DNA from: JAADJA01 sp963840975
GTDB lineage: Bacteria; Bacteroidota; Bacteroidia; Bacteroidales; JAADJA01
Reading direction: 5' to 3'
NCBI GenBank assembly: GCA_963840975.1
Contig: CAWJBC010000017.1
Location: 310,001-374,000 of the forward strand
DNA: 64,000 nt
Shown: piece after piece, positions 9,303-20,900 of the stretch
Position numbering within the stretch: the stretch's first letter is position 1
Layout: each line of letters begins with the position of its first letter
Position numbers and translations under genes: made by a program
The notes under the pieces: generated by a model
What the model saw: the letters and a program-made list of their open reading frames with translations, nothing else
What the model was told of the DNA's origin: nothing
Database searches by the model: none

Positions 9303-9593
9303 TCTTACAAGTCAAAACAACTGCTTCTCAGGTTTGATTCAAATTATTCTGCAGGAATTCGGATTTGCGAAAATTTAATCTTTCTCTTCTTTGGTTTCGG
9401 ATGACCAAATTTAGTGTGATATTCTATTTTACAATAAATTTAGTCACTTGAGTGTTTTATTTTAAATATTTTAATATAGATTAACTGTAATATCAACTTA
9501 TGCTCCTATCCCGAATCCATAAGCCAGGAAAAATTTTCTGTAATTTCGCGCACTTAATCATCGGATATCAATAAATTAATTGCGTTTCAATAA

Positions 9594-12500
9594 ATGGAGT
9601 ACAATCACAACGAAATAGAAAAAAAGTGGCAGAAATTCTGGGCTGAAAATAAGACTTTCAAAAGTGAAATTGATCACAACAAACCAAAATATTATGTCCT
9701 TGATATGTTCCCCTATCCGTCAGGAGCAGGGTTACATGTCGGACATCCGTTAGGCTATATTGCATCAGATATTTTTTCACGGTACAAACGGCTGAAAGGC
9801 TTCAATGTCCTGCATCCCATGGGCTATGATGCTTATGGATTGCCAGCGGAGCAATATGCTATCCAAACCGGCACCCATCCTGCAATTACAACCGAAAAAA
9901 ATATTCAGCGTTACCGCGAACAATTAGACAGAATCGGTTTTTCATTCGACTGGGACAGGGAAGTCAGAACTTCTGATCCCAACTATTACAAATGGACACA
10001 ATGGACATTTATCCAGATTTTTAAACACTGGTATAATAAGGCATCCAACAAGGCTGAATCCATTGATGAACTTGTGAAAGAATTTGAGAAAAACGGCAAC
10101 CTGAACATCCATGCAGCCAGTGATCAAACTGACTTTTTTACTGCTTTGGAATGGAATAGTAAAACAGAAAAGGAGCAACAGCAAATTCTGATGAATTACC
10201 GTCTGGCTTATCTCGCCAACACCTGGGTTAACTGGTGCCCGGCACTGGGAACCGTTCTTGCCAATGATGAGGTAGTTAATGGAGTTTCCGAAAGGGGCGG
10301 ACATCCGGTGGAACGCAAACTGATGAAGCAATGGTCGCTTCGGATTACTGCCTATGCACAGCGGCTGCTTGATGGATTAGATAAAATTGACTGGTTTGAT
10401 TCGTTGAAAGAAATGCAACGATATTGGATTGGCCGAAGTGAAGGCGCTTCCGTAAATTTCAGAATTAAAAGACATGCCGGGGTCATTGAGGTTTTTACCA
10501 CCCGACCCGACACCCTCTGGGGTGCAACCTTTATGGTTCTTGCGCCTGAGCATGAATTGATTTCACAAATTACAACACCCGAGCATCGGGAGGAAGTGGA
10601 AAAGTATATTAAATGGGCAAAAAACCGTTCAGAGGTTGAACGAATGGCAGAGGTTAAGCAAATCACCGGAAAGTTTACCGGAGCTTATGGAATCAATCCG
10701 GTGAACGGAAAAGAGATACCTATCTGGATTGCCGACTATGTGCTCTCAGGTTACGGAACCGGCGCTATAATGGCTGTTCCGGCGCACGACAGCCGTGACT
10801 TTGCTTTTGCCAAACATTTTGGACTGACCATCCTGCAAGTAGTAACGAAAGAAGGAGCAGAACCATCCGACCCAAAAACATGGGAAGAATCGTATGATGC
10901 AAAAGAGGGAACAATGATCAATTCCGGTTTCATTACAGGGATGGAAGTGAAGGAAGCCATTCGCAAAACCATTGACTACCTTGAAGAGAAGGATTTGGGT
11001 TATGGAAAGGTAAACTTTAAGCTCCGCGATGCTATTTTTAGCCGTCAGCGATACTGGGGCGAACCTTTTCCGATTTATTATAAAGACGGAATGCCTTATT
11101 CTCTGGATGAATCAGAACTTCCTTTGGAGCTACCGCCGGTTGACAAATACCTGCCAACAGAATCGGGTGAACCACCGTTGGCTCGTGCAAAAGATTGGAA
11201 TACAAAGGAAGGTTATCCTCTTGAAACCAATACAATGCCGGGTTTTGCCGGATCGAGCGGTTACTATCTGAGGTATATGGATCCACAAAATAAATTGGAA
11301 TATTTTTCTAAGGACACCAACGAATACTGGCGCGATGTAGATTTATACCTGGGAGGTGACGAACATGCTACCGGTCACCTAATCTACAGCCGATTCTGGA
11401 ACATGTTCCTTTATGATCTTGGATTGGTTTGTGAAGAAGAACCTTTTAAAAAGCTTATCAATCAAGGGAAAATACAAGGCAGATCGAATTTTGTTTATAG
11501 GGCGAATCTCGAAAAAATGGCTGAATACCTTCTTTGGGAAAACCTGAAAGATCGAAAATCAGGTGTCACCTTTATCCGCGATTTTCGTGATGGAAACAGG
11601 AAATTTGACTTTTATAGCGAAGAAGCCAGGCTAATTATTGAAGTTAAAAAGCAACAGTCTTTGAAAAAAGTTGCACATCCTTATGAGGAATATGCTGTGG
11701 AAAAAGGGCTCAGGCTTTTATTGATCCCGATCCGTGATTTTCTGGAAATGGAAAATGTCATGGACCGAATTCATCGAACGTTGAAAGGAGAAGACGTCCC
11801 TTACTTTATTGAAAAAGAAAGTCTTGATCTGTTTCCGGTTTTTGTTTCTAAAAATTATCCCGGTCGCGAATCTTATACCGATTCGATTCATGTTGATGTA
11901 AATATAGTTCAAAACGATGTTCTCGATATTGAAGCGTTCAGGCAATGGCAGCCTCATTTGAAGGATGCAAAATTTATTCTTGAAGACGGGAAATATATCT
12001 GCGGTTGGGAAGTTGAAAAAATGTCAAAGTCGAAGCATAATGTCGTTAATCCTGATGACCTGATCAATCATTATGGTGCCGACACTTTCAGACTTTATGA
12101 AATGTTCCTTGGTCCGCTTGAAAGCCATAAACCCTGGGATACCAAAGGAATTGAAGGTGTTTACCGGTTCATGAAAAAACTCTGGCGATTGTTTTATGAT
12201 GAAAACGCCAGGTTAGTCCTCACAGATGAAATACCCGACAGCAGGGAATTAAAAATTCTCCATCAAACCATAAGGAAAGTGCAGGATGATATTGAGCGTT
12301 TTTCGTTTAATACGGCTGTCAGCCAGTTTATGATCTGTGTGAATGAACTAACCGAACTCAAATGTCATAAAAAGGAAATTCTCAGGGATCTGGTTGTACT
12401 TCTTAGCCCTTATGCACCACACATAGCCGAAGAATTATGGGAAGTATCAGGAAATGGCCCAAGTGTTTCGTATGCTAAGTTTCCGGTTTTCCGGCAGGAA

Positions 12501-12704
12501 TTTATTCAGGAAAACTCATTTGAATATCCCGTTTCGTTTAACGGGAAAATGCGGTTCAAACTGGAGCTTCCAAAAGATATGACGGTTCAACAGGTTGAGC
12601 AAACAGTTCTTGCTGATGAAAGGTCGCTGAAATGGACAGAAGGGAAACAAATCCGTAAGGTCATCATTGTTCCCAATAAAATAATAAACATCGTACATTC
12701 TTAG
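9594..12704 (+). CDS. leuS: Leucine--tRNA ligase with inserted DUF559-like domain
   Basis: Charges tRNA-Leu. Class I signatures are present: HVGH in PYPSGAGLHVGHPLGY, the CP1 editing domain (TRPDTLWGATFMVLAPEH; GAIMAVPAHDSRDFAFA) and KMSKS in WEVEKMSKSKHNVVNPDD. At 1036 residues it is about 100 residues longer than usual for the phylum. The excess lies at about residues 637-760, between LINQGKIQGRSNFVYR and IHVDVNIVQNDVLDIEAF, inside the leucine-specific region just before KMSKS. This block resembles DUF559/Vsr-like endonuclease domains and keeps a D672...E683-x-K685 arrangement. The reading frame is unbroken and the synthetase motifs are intact, so the enzyme is presumably functional with an extra nested domain. 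Confidence 0.97.
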   Translation: MEYNHNEIEKKWQKFWAENKTFKSEIDHNKPKYYVLDMFPYPSGAGLHVGHPLGYIASDIFSRYKRLKGFNVLHPMGYDAYGLPAEQYAIQTGTHPAITTEKNIQRYREQLDRIGFSFDWDREVRTSDPNYYKWTQWTFIQIFKHWYNKASNKAESIDELVKEFEKNGNLNIHAASDQTDFFTALEWNSKTEKEQQQILMNYRLAYLANTWVNWCPALGTVLANDEVVNGVSERGGHPVERKLMKQWSLRITAYAQRLLDGLDKIDWFDSLKEMQRYWIGRSEGASVNFRIKRHAGVIEVFTTRPDTLWGATFMVLAPEHELISQITTPEHREEVEKYIKWAKNRSEVERMAEVKQITGKFTGAYGINPVNGKEIPIWIADYVLSGYGTGAIMAVPAHDSRDFAFAKHFGLTILQVVTKEGAEPSDPKTWEESYDAKEGTMINSGFITGMEVKEAIRKTIDYLEEKDLGYGKVNFKLRDAIFSRQRYWGEPFPIYYKDGMPYSLDESELPLELPPVDKYLPTESGEPPLARAKDWNTKEGYPLETNTMPGFAGSSGYYLRYMDPQNKLEYFSKDTNEYWRDVDLYLGGDEHATGHLIYSRFWNMFLYDLGLVCEEEPFKKLINQGKIQGRSNFVYRANLEKMAEYLLWENLKDRKSGVTFIRDFRDGNRKFDFYSEEARLIIEVKKQQSLKKVAHPYEEYAVEKGLRLLLIPIRDFLEMENVMDRIHRTLKGEDVPYFIEKESLDLFPVFVSKNYPGRESYTDSIHVDVNIVQNDVLDIEAFRQWQPHLKDAKFILEDGKYICGWEVEKMSKSKHNVVNPDDLINHYGADTFRLYEMFLGPLESHKPWDTKGIEGVYRFMKKLWRLFYDENARLVLTDEIPDSRELKILHQTIRKVQDDIERFSFNTAVSQFMICVNELTELKCHKKEILRDLVVLLSPYAPHIAEELWEVSGNGPSVSYAKFPVFRQEFIQENSFEYPVSFNGKMRFKLELPKDMTVQQVEQTVLADERSLKWTEGKQIRKVIIVPNKIINIVHS
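11503..11880 (+). other. DUF559/PD-(D/E)XK-like domain nested inside leuS
   Basis: In-frame segment encoding about 125 residues absent from ordinary leucyl-tRNA synthetases. It opens with MAEYLLWENLKDRKSG, matching the DUF559 pattern E-x-x-LW-x-x-L-x-x-R, continues with a beta-hairpin containing KFDFYSEEARLIIEVKKQQ (D672, E683, K685) and ends with EKGLRLLLIPIRDFLEMEN and a final helix. In DUF559 the acidic motif is usually E-L-D-G; here it is the classical E-V-K of PD-(D/E)XK nucleases. Boundaries are approximate. Confidence 0.75.
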
Positions 12705-12734
12705 TTTATAGCTTATATTTCTTATTAGCCGCGA

Positions 12735-13574
12735 ATGGACGAATACTCAAAATATAAATTTTTCAGGTTGTTTTGTTTTGTTTTCTTCCTGGCATTAATT
12801 GGAATCTTACCTCATCAATTAATTGCTCAGAAAGAATGGCGGAAAATAAAAAATGAAGCATTCAAAATCGGTGAAAAGCTCCAATACCGGTTTTATTATG
12901 ATGCCTGGCTCACCGGTAAAGTCACAGCGGGAACAGGAATCATGGAGGTGAAGAATTCCGATCAGAAATACAATGGCAGAGAGGTCCTTCACATTGATAC
13001 CGAAGGTCGGTCGAAGGGGATGTTCAACTGGTTTTATAAAGTGTATGATCAATTCGATTCGTACATTGATAAGGATTTCCTTGCACCTCATTATTTTGAA
13101 CGCAGAACCCGTGAAGGTGGTTATAAAAAAGATGATGAATACCGGTTCGATCATGTCAATAACACGGTAACCACCCGGAAACAGACCAAACCCATCCCGA
13201 AATACACCCAGGATTTTATTTCAGCAGTGTATTTTGCCAGGTCGTTCAATACCGATACTTTGAAGGTTGGCGATATGCTGCCCGTTAATTTTTTTATTGA
13301 TGATTCGGTTTATACTTCGGCAATTATTTATGAAGGCAGGGAGATCATCAACATTGAGCTCGGAAAGTTCAGGTGTCTGAGGTTTAAACCCGGAATGGCA
13401 ACAGGCGAAGTGTTTTCAAACAAATATCCTATGACCCTTTGGGTAACCGATGATAAAAACCATATTCCTGTTTTGGCTGTTTCAGCGGTTATTATTGGCA
13501 ATGTTAAAGCTGAACTCATGGAATATGAAGGATTGGCAAATCCACTGACTTCCCTGCTCGAAAAGTTTGAGTGA
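12735..13574 (+). CDS. DUF3108 domain-containing exported protein
   Basis: Predicted periplasmic protein of the DUF3108 family; function unknown. An N-terminal hydrophobic stretch (FFRLFCFVFFLALIGILPHQLIAQ) reads as a signal peptide ending at AQ. The mature part has the family pattern, starting with GEKLQYRFYYDAWLTGKVTAGTG, then GMFNWFYKVYDQFDSYID, DFISAVYFARS, LPVNFFIDDSVY and the C-terminal MTLWVTDDKNHIPVLAVS. The 279-residue length is normal. It begins 30 bases after leuS in the same orientation. The gene was recognised by family resemblance only and has no informative neighbours. Confidence 0.85.
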   Translation: MDEYSKYKFFRLFCFVFFLALIGILPHQLIAQKEWRKIKNEAFKIGEKLQYRFYYDAWLTGKVTAGTGIMEVKNSDQKYNGREVLHIDTEGRSKGMFNWFYKVYDQFDSYIDKDFLAPHYFERRTREGGYKKDDEYRFDHVNNTVTTRKQTKPIPKYTQDFISAVYFARSFNTDTLKVGDMLPVNFFIDDSVYTSAIIYEGREIINIELGKFRCLRFKPGMATGEVFSNKYPMTLWVTDDKNHIPVLAVSAVIIGNVKAELMEYEGLANPLTSLLEKFE

Positions 13575-13659
13575 GTTTTCAACTAAAATTCATCGAAAAC
13601 ACCAAATTATCTGAAAATTTATATTACATTTGGACGGCTAAATGTAAAATACAATTGCA

Positions 13660-14826
13660 GTGATAGAACGGACTCATTGGATTAAAAAAATAAACGATGC
13701 CTGGGAAAACAGACCAATAGTTTGGCTTTCCGGGGTAAGAAGGGTTGGGAAGACAACTCTATGTAAAATGTTTGAAGATGCCGATTATTTTAATTGTGAC
13801 CTCCCATCCATCAAAAGAAAACTGGAAGATCCGGAATATTTTTTGCAAACTATTACTCCAGGGAAAATTGTTATTTTCGATGAGGTTCACCAGTTAAAAG
13901 ATCCCAGCAATTTATTGAAAATTGGCGCGGATGAGTTTCCAACAATTAAGATAATTGCCACAGGTTCATCTACACTTGGTGCAACTCAAAAATTCAGGGA
14001 TAGCTTAACCGGAAGAAAATCAAATGTATATCTTTCGCCGGTGTTGTGGGAAGAGTGCCAGAAAAGCTTTGGAATTAATGATTTTGACAGGCGGTTATTG
14101 AATGGAGGACTTCCGGAGCAATTACTTTCGTTAAGCAAGGACCCGGAATTTTATTCCGAATGGATTAACAGTTTTTATGCCCGTGACATACAGGAACTTT
14201 TTAATATTCGGAATAGAACAGGATTTCTTAATTTGCTAAAACTGTTATTAAAACAAAGCGGTGGGATGATTGACTATTCTCAGTTGTCAAAGTCAAGTGG
14301 TTTAAGCAGACCGACGGTTATGTCTCATTTGGAGGCATTACAGGTAGCGCACGCTGTATTTTTGCTACAACCCTTTTTTGGAGGTGGTAAACGCGAAATA
14401 ATTAAAAGACCAAAGTGCTATGCTTTTGATACAGGTTTTATAACATTTTATCAAGGTTGGGATTCAATTCGGGATGAGGACAGGGGAATTCTTTGGGAGC
14501 ATCTTGCATTGGATACGCTAAGGTCAACAACATCAGAAACAAATATCTATTATTGGAAAGATAAGTCAGGAAGAGAAATAGACTTCATTGTCAAAAGAGG
14601 AAATAATACTGCTGATGCTATTGAGTGCAAAATAAATCCGGATAAGTTTTCAATTGACACCATTGCTCAATTTAGAGTTCATTACCCCATGGGCCTTAAT
14701 TTTTGCGTTAGTCCTTTTCTTAAAGATGTTTATGCGAGAAAATACGGCAAACACACAGTAATCTTTACTGCAAATCCTTATAATGATATTACAGGTTCTT
14801 ATGTTTCTAAACTTTTTGACATTTGA
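13660..14826 (+). CDS. AAA ATPase with C-terminal DUF4143 domain
   Basis: P-loop ATPase of the DUF4143 family, common in Bacteroidota accessory DNA; cellular role unknown. Walker A is GVRRVGKTT (about residues 25-33), Walker B is KIVIFDEVHQL and a sensor-like segment is IKIIATGSSTLGA. A winged-helix-like segment (DYSQLSKSSGLSRPTVMSHL) follows, then the DUF4143 part with REIDFIV and AIECKIN, a PD-(D/E)XK-like D...ECK pattern. It begins with GTG at 13660. It stands alone between the DUF3108 gene and the alpha-2-macroglobulin gene with short AT-rich gaps, and such genes often behave as mobile single-gene cargo. Confidence 0.9.
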   Translation: MIERTHWIKKINDAWENRPIVWLSGVRRVGKTTLCKMFEDADYFNCDLPSIKRKLEDPEYFLQTITPGKIVIFDEVHQLKDPSNLLKIGADEFPTIKIIATGSSTLGATQKFRDSLTGRKSNVYLSPVLWEECQKSFGINDFDRRLLNGGLPEQLLSLSKDPEFYSEWINSFYARDIQELFNIRNRTGFLNLLKLLLKQSGGMIDYSQLSKSSGLSRPTVMSHLEALQVAHAVFLLQPFFGGGKREIIKRPKCYAFDTGFITFYQGWDSIRDEDRGILWEHLALDTLRSTTSETNIYYWKDKSGREIDFIVKRGNNTADAIECKINPDKFSIDTIAQFRVHYPMGLNFCVSPFLKDVYARKYGKHTVIFTANPYNDITGSYVSKLFDI

Positions 14827-14924
14827 TTATGGAATTTTCGGAAAACTATCATCTATATTCAAAAAACGAATTTTTACCGGGAGATAATTCATTGCTCCTT
14901 AAACACAATTAAAATAACCTCATA

Positions 14925-17900
14925 ATGAAAACAAAACTTATTCTTCTTTTTGGTTTACTTGCACTGGCAATAGCTGCAAGCAGTCTCTCATTATTTCTTT
15001 TTCCACAAAGCAAACCCAATACCATGATGTCTTCACCTGAATATAATGACTACAGTAAAGATTGGAAAAAAGTAGATTCTTTGGTAAATGCAGGCTTGCC
15101 AAAGTCAGCGCTCGAACTTGTAGAGATTATTTATCAGAAAGCACAAAAGGAAGCCAATCATCCTCAGTTCGTAAAATCCACGATGTATAAAATCAAGCTA
15201 AAAGCCGATTTCCAGGAAGAGTTTCTCGAAACAACCATTAAAGATATTGAAGCGGTGATTCAGAAATCGGAAACTCCTGTAAAACAGATACTATATTCAA
15301 TTGAAGCTGATCTTTACTGGCGTTATTACCAGTCGAACAGGTATAAATTCATGGACAGAACAACAGCCATGAATGTTGATAAAAAAGACATTCGCACCTG
15401 GGACCTGAAAACCTTGTTGGATTCGGTAATTGATAATTATATCGCTTCGCTCGGCAATAGTGAAATTCTAAAAAAGACAAACCTGAAAGATTTTGATGCC
15501 ATCGTGGTATCGCAAAAGGATTCAAAAAAATACCGCCCTACCCTCTATGATTTTCTGGCTCACAGAGCTATTGAATTTTTCAGGAATGATGAATCGTCCA
15601 TCATCCAGCCCGCCTTTAAATTTGAACTTGACAAGGAAAACTATTTTTCAAAAGCTTCCGATTTTCAAAAAGTAAAGATAGATACAAAGGATAGCTTGTC
15701 ACTCAAATATTTTGCTTTGACCATACTTCAGGATTTACTTTCCTTTCATTTAAATGACAGCGATCCTGCTGCCCTGATAGATGCCGACCTCATCAGATTC
15801 GATTTTGTCAGGGATAATTCCACCCTCGAAATAAAGGATAGTTTGTTCCTGAGTGCCTTATTATCGCTGGAAAAGGAGTATGCTTCCCATCCCACAGTTT
15901 CCGATGCAGGCTATAAAATAGCAGAGGAATATGCAAGGCTTGGCGGGCTTTACAACCCAAATATTTCGGATCAACACAAATGGGACAAAAAAAAGGCATT
16001 CGATAAGTGCAAAGAAGTGATTGAAAAATATCAGGGAAGTGATGGCGCTCAGAATTGTGAAGTGCTTCAGCAACAACTCGAACAACAAAACATTCAGTTA
16101 ACGATTGAAAATGTAAATGTACCGGAAAAACCTTTCCTGGCGCTTCTGAATTTCACCAACACACCAAAACTCTGGTTCAGGATTATCCGGATGGATTATG
16201 ATGAAGCAGAGAAACTTTAGAAACAATTACCAGAACAACCGTGATTTATTGGTTAAATATAATTCTTATCCTGTCAGCCGGTCATGGACACTTGCGATTC
16301 CTGATGACGGCGATTTGCAAGCTCATCGTTCTGAAATTAAAATGCCTGATTTGCCATTGGGATATTATGTCGTACTTGCAAGTACCAGCGAAAAATTCCT
16401 CCCCGACAGCAGTATGACCGCTTATGGCAATTTCTGGATTTCAGACATCAGTTATATCAGCCAGAATACGAATAAAGCAGGTTACAAAATTTATGTTCTT
16501 GGCAGAGAATCAGGTGCGGCTCTTCCGAATGTAAATGTAAAAATGTTCTACCGGCAATATGATTACGGTTCAAGGAGATACGAATATAAGGATGGAGGCA
16601 ATTTTACTACCGATTCAAATGGTTCTATCCTAATTCCACCATTGGAGGACAACTCCCGTGCGAATTCTTTTTCACTCGAATTTACTTTAAAAGGCGATAA
16701 GCTCATCACGGGTGATCAATACTATCATTCCGGCTATCATCCCACGGAAGAAAGAAAAGAAACCCGGACATGGTTTTTCACTGACCGCTCTATTTACCGC
16801 CCCGGACAAACTGTATATTTCAAGGGAATTGTGATAGACAAATTTAAAGATGATTACGCTGTAAAAGCGGGACTGAATACGACAGTTGAATTTTTTGACG
16901 TGAATTACCAGAAAATATCTGAAATTGCACTTACAACCAATGAATACGGATCCATCAACGGAACTTTTACTGCTCCAACCGGTGTATTGAACGGTTCGAT
17001 GACCATTAAAAATGAGAGCGGATCTGTTTCTATTCAGGTCGAAGAATACAAACGCCCGACTTTTGAAGTTACGTTCAATCCTTTAAAAGGAAGTTATAAA
17101 CTGAACGAAGCAGTCACTGTGACTGGCTCTGCCAAAGCTTATGCCGGGAATAGCATTGACCAGGCTGCCGTTAAATACCGGGTCGTCCGAAATACTTATT
17201 TCCCCTGGAGGTATTTCTGGTTCGATTATCACCCTACACAACCCCAGATGGAAATTGCACAGGGAACTGCTGTTACTGATCAGGAGGGAAATTTTACGAT
17301 TCAGTTTATCGCAATCCCTGACCATTCTGTAAATCAGAAGCAGAAACCTTCTTTCAGGTATATGATTTACGCAGATGTAACCGATATAAGCGGAGAAACC
17401 CAATCGGAATCAACTTCGGTTGAGGTGAGTGATATTGCTTTAAAAGTTGATCTGGGATTGGCTGCAACCATTGACCGGAATGATCTCAAAGAAATCAAGA
17501 TAAAAACTACGAATTTAAACGGACAACCAGAACCGGCTTCGGGGAAAATCGTTATTTTAAAACTTAAGGAAACGGATCGCCTGTTAAGAGACAGGAAATG
17601 GGAAATGCCTGACCTGGCTACCATTCCGAAAGAAGAATTCATTAAAGATTTCCCGTACGACAGTTATATGGACGAAGCTGATCCCGAAAAATTTAAAACC
17701 GAAACTGTTGTTTCAACTTTTAATTTCGATACTAAAATTGATTCGCTTATTAAACCGGAAAATGTCCAAAGCTGGAAACCCGGAAAATATGTGGTTGAAG
17801 TTGAAACCAAAGACAGTTTTGGTCAGGAGGTAAAAACAAAAACTTATTTTACCCTTTACGCAAAGGAAGAAACCAAACCTCCTGTGAATGAGATCAACTG

Positions 17901-20900
17901 GTTCCATGTTGTGAAGGGAAAGGGAGAGCCTGGCGAAAAAGCCTCTTTCCTTTTCGGTACAAAAGATAAAAATGTCCGTGCATTGTATGAAGTCATTCAG
18001 CAGGAAAAAGTTATTTTGAGCCAGTGGCTCTTGCTGAGCAATGAACAAAAGTCAATCGAAATCCCAATTACGGAAGAGCTGCGTGGCGGATTTTCGGTGA
18101 ACATTTTGTTTGTTAAGCATAACAGGAGTTTTGAAAACCGATTTAATGTGGAAGTCCCTTTTACAAACAAGCAGATTGATTTTGAATTTGAAACCTTTCG
18201 CGATAAACTTACACCCGGACAAAAGGAACTCTGGAAAATAAAATTAAAAGGTCATAATGGTGAAAAAATTGCTGCCGAATTATTGGCTTCCATGTATGAC
18301 GCATCATTGGATGCCCTTCTTGACCATTCGTGGCAATTCAGCCTCTATTCTCAAATTTTTGGGAATCTATTCTGGGAATCCAATCAGGCGTTTGCAGTAA
18401 GCAGAAGTAATTTATATTCGCCTCCTTCTCCCTAACGAAAATCCTATTTTCAGAGAGTTATGACCGGTTAAATTGGTTCGGATTTGATTACTTTGGCGGC
18501 AATTATTTCAGAAAGGGTTTAATGGAAAAAGGCATGGCAATGGATGGCATACAGGCGCTTCCCGGGCAGGCAATGGTAATGGATAATGCTGAGGCTAACC
18601 AGGAAGATATTATCACCGGTGGTATTGAGGGAGATCAAGTTGCCCAAGACCCGCCAGAAAAAGAAACTGAAAAATCTTCTGGTATGCAGGTACGACGCGA
18701 TTTCCGGGAGACAGCATTTTTCTATCCATCCCTTAAAACAAACGAATCCGGTGAGATCGAAATCAGTTTTTCGGTTCCGGAATCGCTTACCAAATGGAAG
18801 CTGATGGGATTAAGCCATTCGAAGGATCTTTCGTACGGACAATTTGAAAAAGAGATCATCACCCAAAAGGAGTTGATGGTGATGCCGAATGCTCCCCGAT
18901 TCTTCAGGGAGGGAGATAAAATGTCCTTTCCTGTCAAAGTTGTAAATCTTTCGGAAAATGCTTTAAATGGTGAAGCAGAGTTACATTTTTTCGATGCACG
19001 GACGATGAAGGAAATTACAAAATTTTTGGTGCCGGTGACAGAAACTTTGAGCTTTTCTGTTTCAAAAGGAAAATCTCAGGTCCTTTATTGGAATATTTCA
19101 ATTCCCGAAGATTTTGATGTTATTATATACAGGGTCAAGGCGAAATCAGGGGATTTTACTGATGGGGAAGAAAAAGCCATTCCGGTTTTGAAAAACAGGA
19201 TGCTGGTTACTGAGTCGTTACCGATGCCTTTAAAAGGAAACCAAACACGGACGTTTAAATTTGAAAAACTGATGAATTCAGAAAAAGGATCGAAAACCCT
19301 TAAAAATTATAAGTTTACGCTTGGAATTTTCTTCCAATCCTGCCTGGTATGCAGTGCAGGCTTTGCCATATATCATGGAAAGTGAAGTGGAATCGGCAGA
19401 TAACATTTTTGACAGCTATTATGCCAATAGTATTGCTTCTTTTCTGGTAAATTCAAATCGAAATATAAAATCTGTATTTGATGTCTGGAAAAATTATTCT
19501 CCTGATGCTTTATTGTCGAATCTTGAAAAGAATGAAGAACTCAAATCAGCCATTTTACAGGAAACACCCTGGGTGATGGATGCAAAAAATGAAACCGAGC
19601 GCAAAAAAAGGGTAGCTCTTTTGTTTGATCTTAACAGGATGGCTGACGAACTTGCTTCCTCTCTGCGTAAGCTACGGCAAAAGCAATCGCCGAATGGCGG
19701 CTGGCCCTGGTTCAAAGGAATGCCTGAGAGCAGGTATATCACCCAGGAAATTGTTACCGGTTTCGGTCATTTGCAGCATCTTGGTATTGCTGATCTGAAA
19801 AAGAACCCTGACACCTGGAACATGTTGCGCAGCGCAATCTTTTACCTCGATGAAAGAATTAAAGAGGATTATGACTGGTTGGTAAAAAGGGATGCGGATT
19901 TAAAACTAAATAATTTGAGTTATACCCAAATCCAGTATTTATATGCCAGAAGCTATTTTCTGGATATGCTTCCTGTTAATGAAAACATTCAGACTGCTTT
20001 TAACTACTACCGGGATCAGGCAAAGAAGTATTGGCTTGAAAACAATAAATACTCCCAGGCGATGATTGCACTTGCGTTGAGCCGTTTGGCTGACAGTACT
20101 ACTCCGCCAAAGATCATGGCATCTATCAAGGAACATGCGCTTTATTCGGATGAAATGGGTATGTACTGGCGTGATAACGCTGGCGGGTATTATTGGTACG
20201 AAGCGCCGATTGAAACACAGGCGCTGCTTATCGAAGCGTTTGATGAAGTTGCAAAGGATTCAGAGTCGGTTGAAAAGATGAAAATATGGTTGCTTAAACA
20301 AAAGCAAACGCAGAATTGGAAAACGCCAAAAGCCACTGCCGAAGCGGTATATGCTTTGCTTTTGAAAGGCTCCGACTGGCTGGTTTATGATGAACTTGCC
20401 GGGATAAAAGTCGGACAAGAAGTGATAGATCCTTTTGGCAGAGATGATTCAAAAGTGGAAGCCGGAACGGGTTACTTCAAAACTTCATGGTCAGGTGGTG
20501 ACGTAAAACCGGAAATGGGCAACATTACTGTAACCAACAAAAACGAAAGCATTGCCTGGGGTGCTGTCTATTGGCAATATTTTGAAGATCTTGACAAAAT
20601 CACTGTTCAGGAAACACCATTGAAATTGGATAAAAAACTTTTTATAGAACGCAATACAGATTCTGGACCTGTGATTGAACCCCTTTCTGATGGAATGAAA
20701 CTGAAAGTCGGCGATAAGATAAAAGTCCGTATCGAGCTTCGCTCCGACCGCGATATGGAATACCTCCACATGAAAGATATGCGCGCTTCTTCCTTCGAGC
20801 CTGTTAATGTCATTTCAGGTTATCGCTACCAGGATGGTTTGGGTTATTATGAAAGTACCCTTGACGCTTCAACCAACTTCTTCTTCGAACATCTCCGCAA

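Noticed and set aside
13660..14826. DUF4143 ATPase as part of a defence island
   Set aside because: No restriction, toxin, CRISPR or other defence genes are next to it, so it is reported only as a solitary ATPase.
16212..16222. CTT-TAG context at the first A2M break as a programmed +1 frameshift like that of prfB
   Set aside because: Two more breaks, one in the opposite direction, lie in the same gene, and no internal Shine-Dalgarno-like stimulator is visible. Decay or sequence error is simpler.
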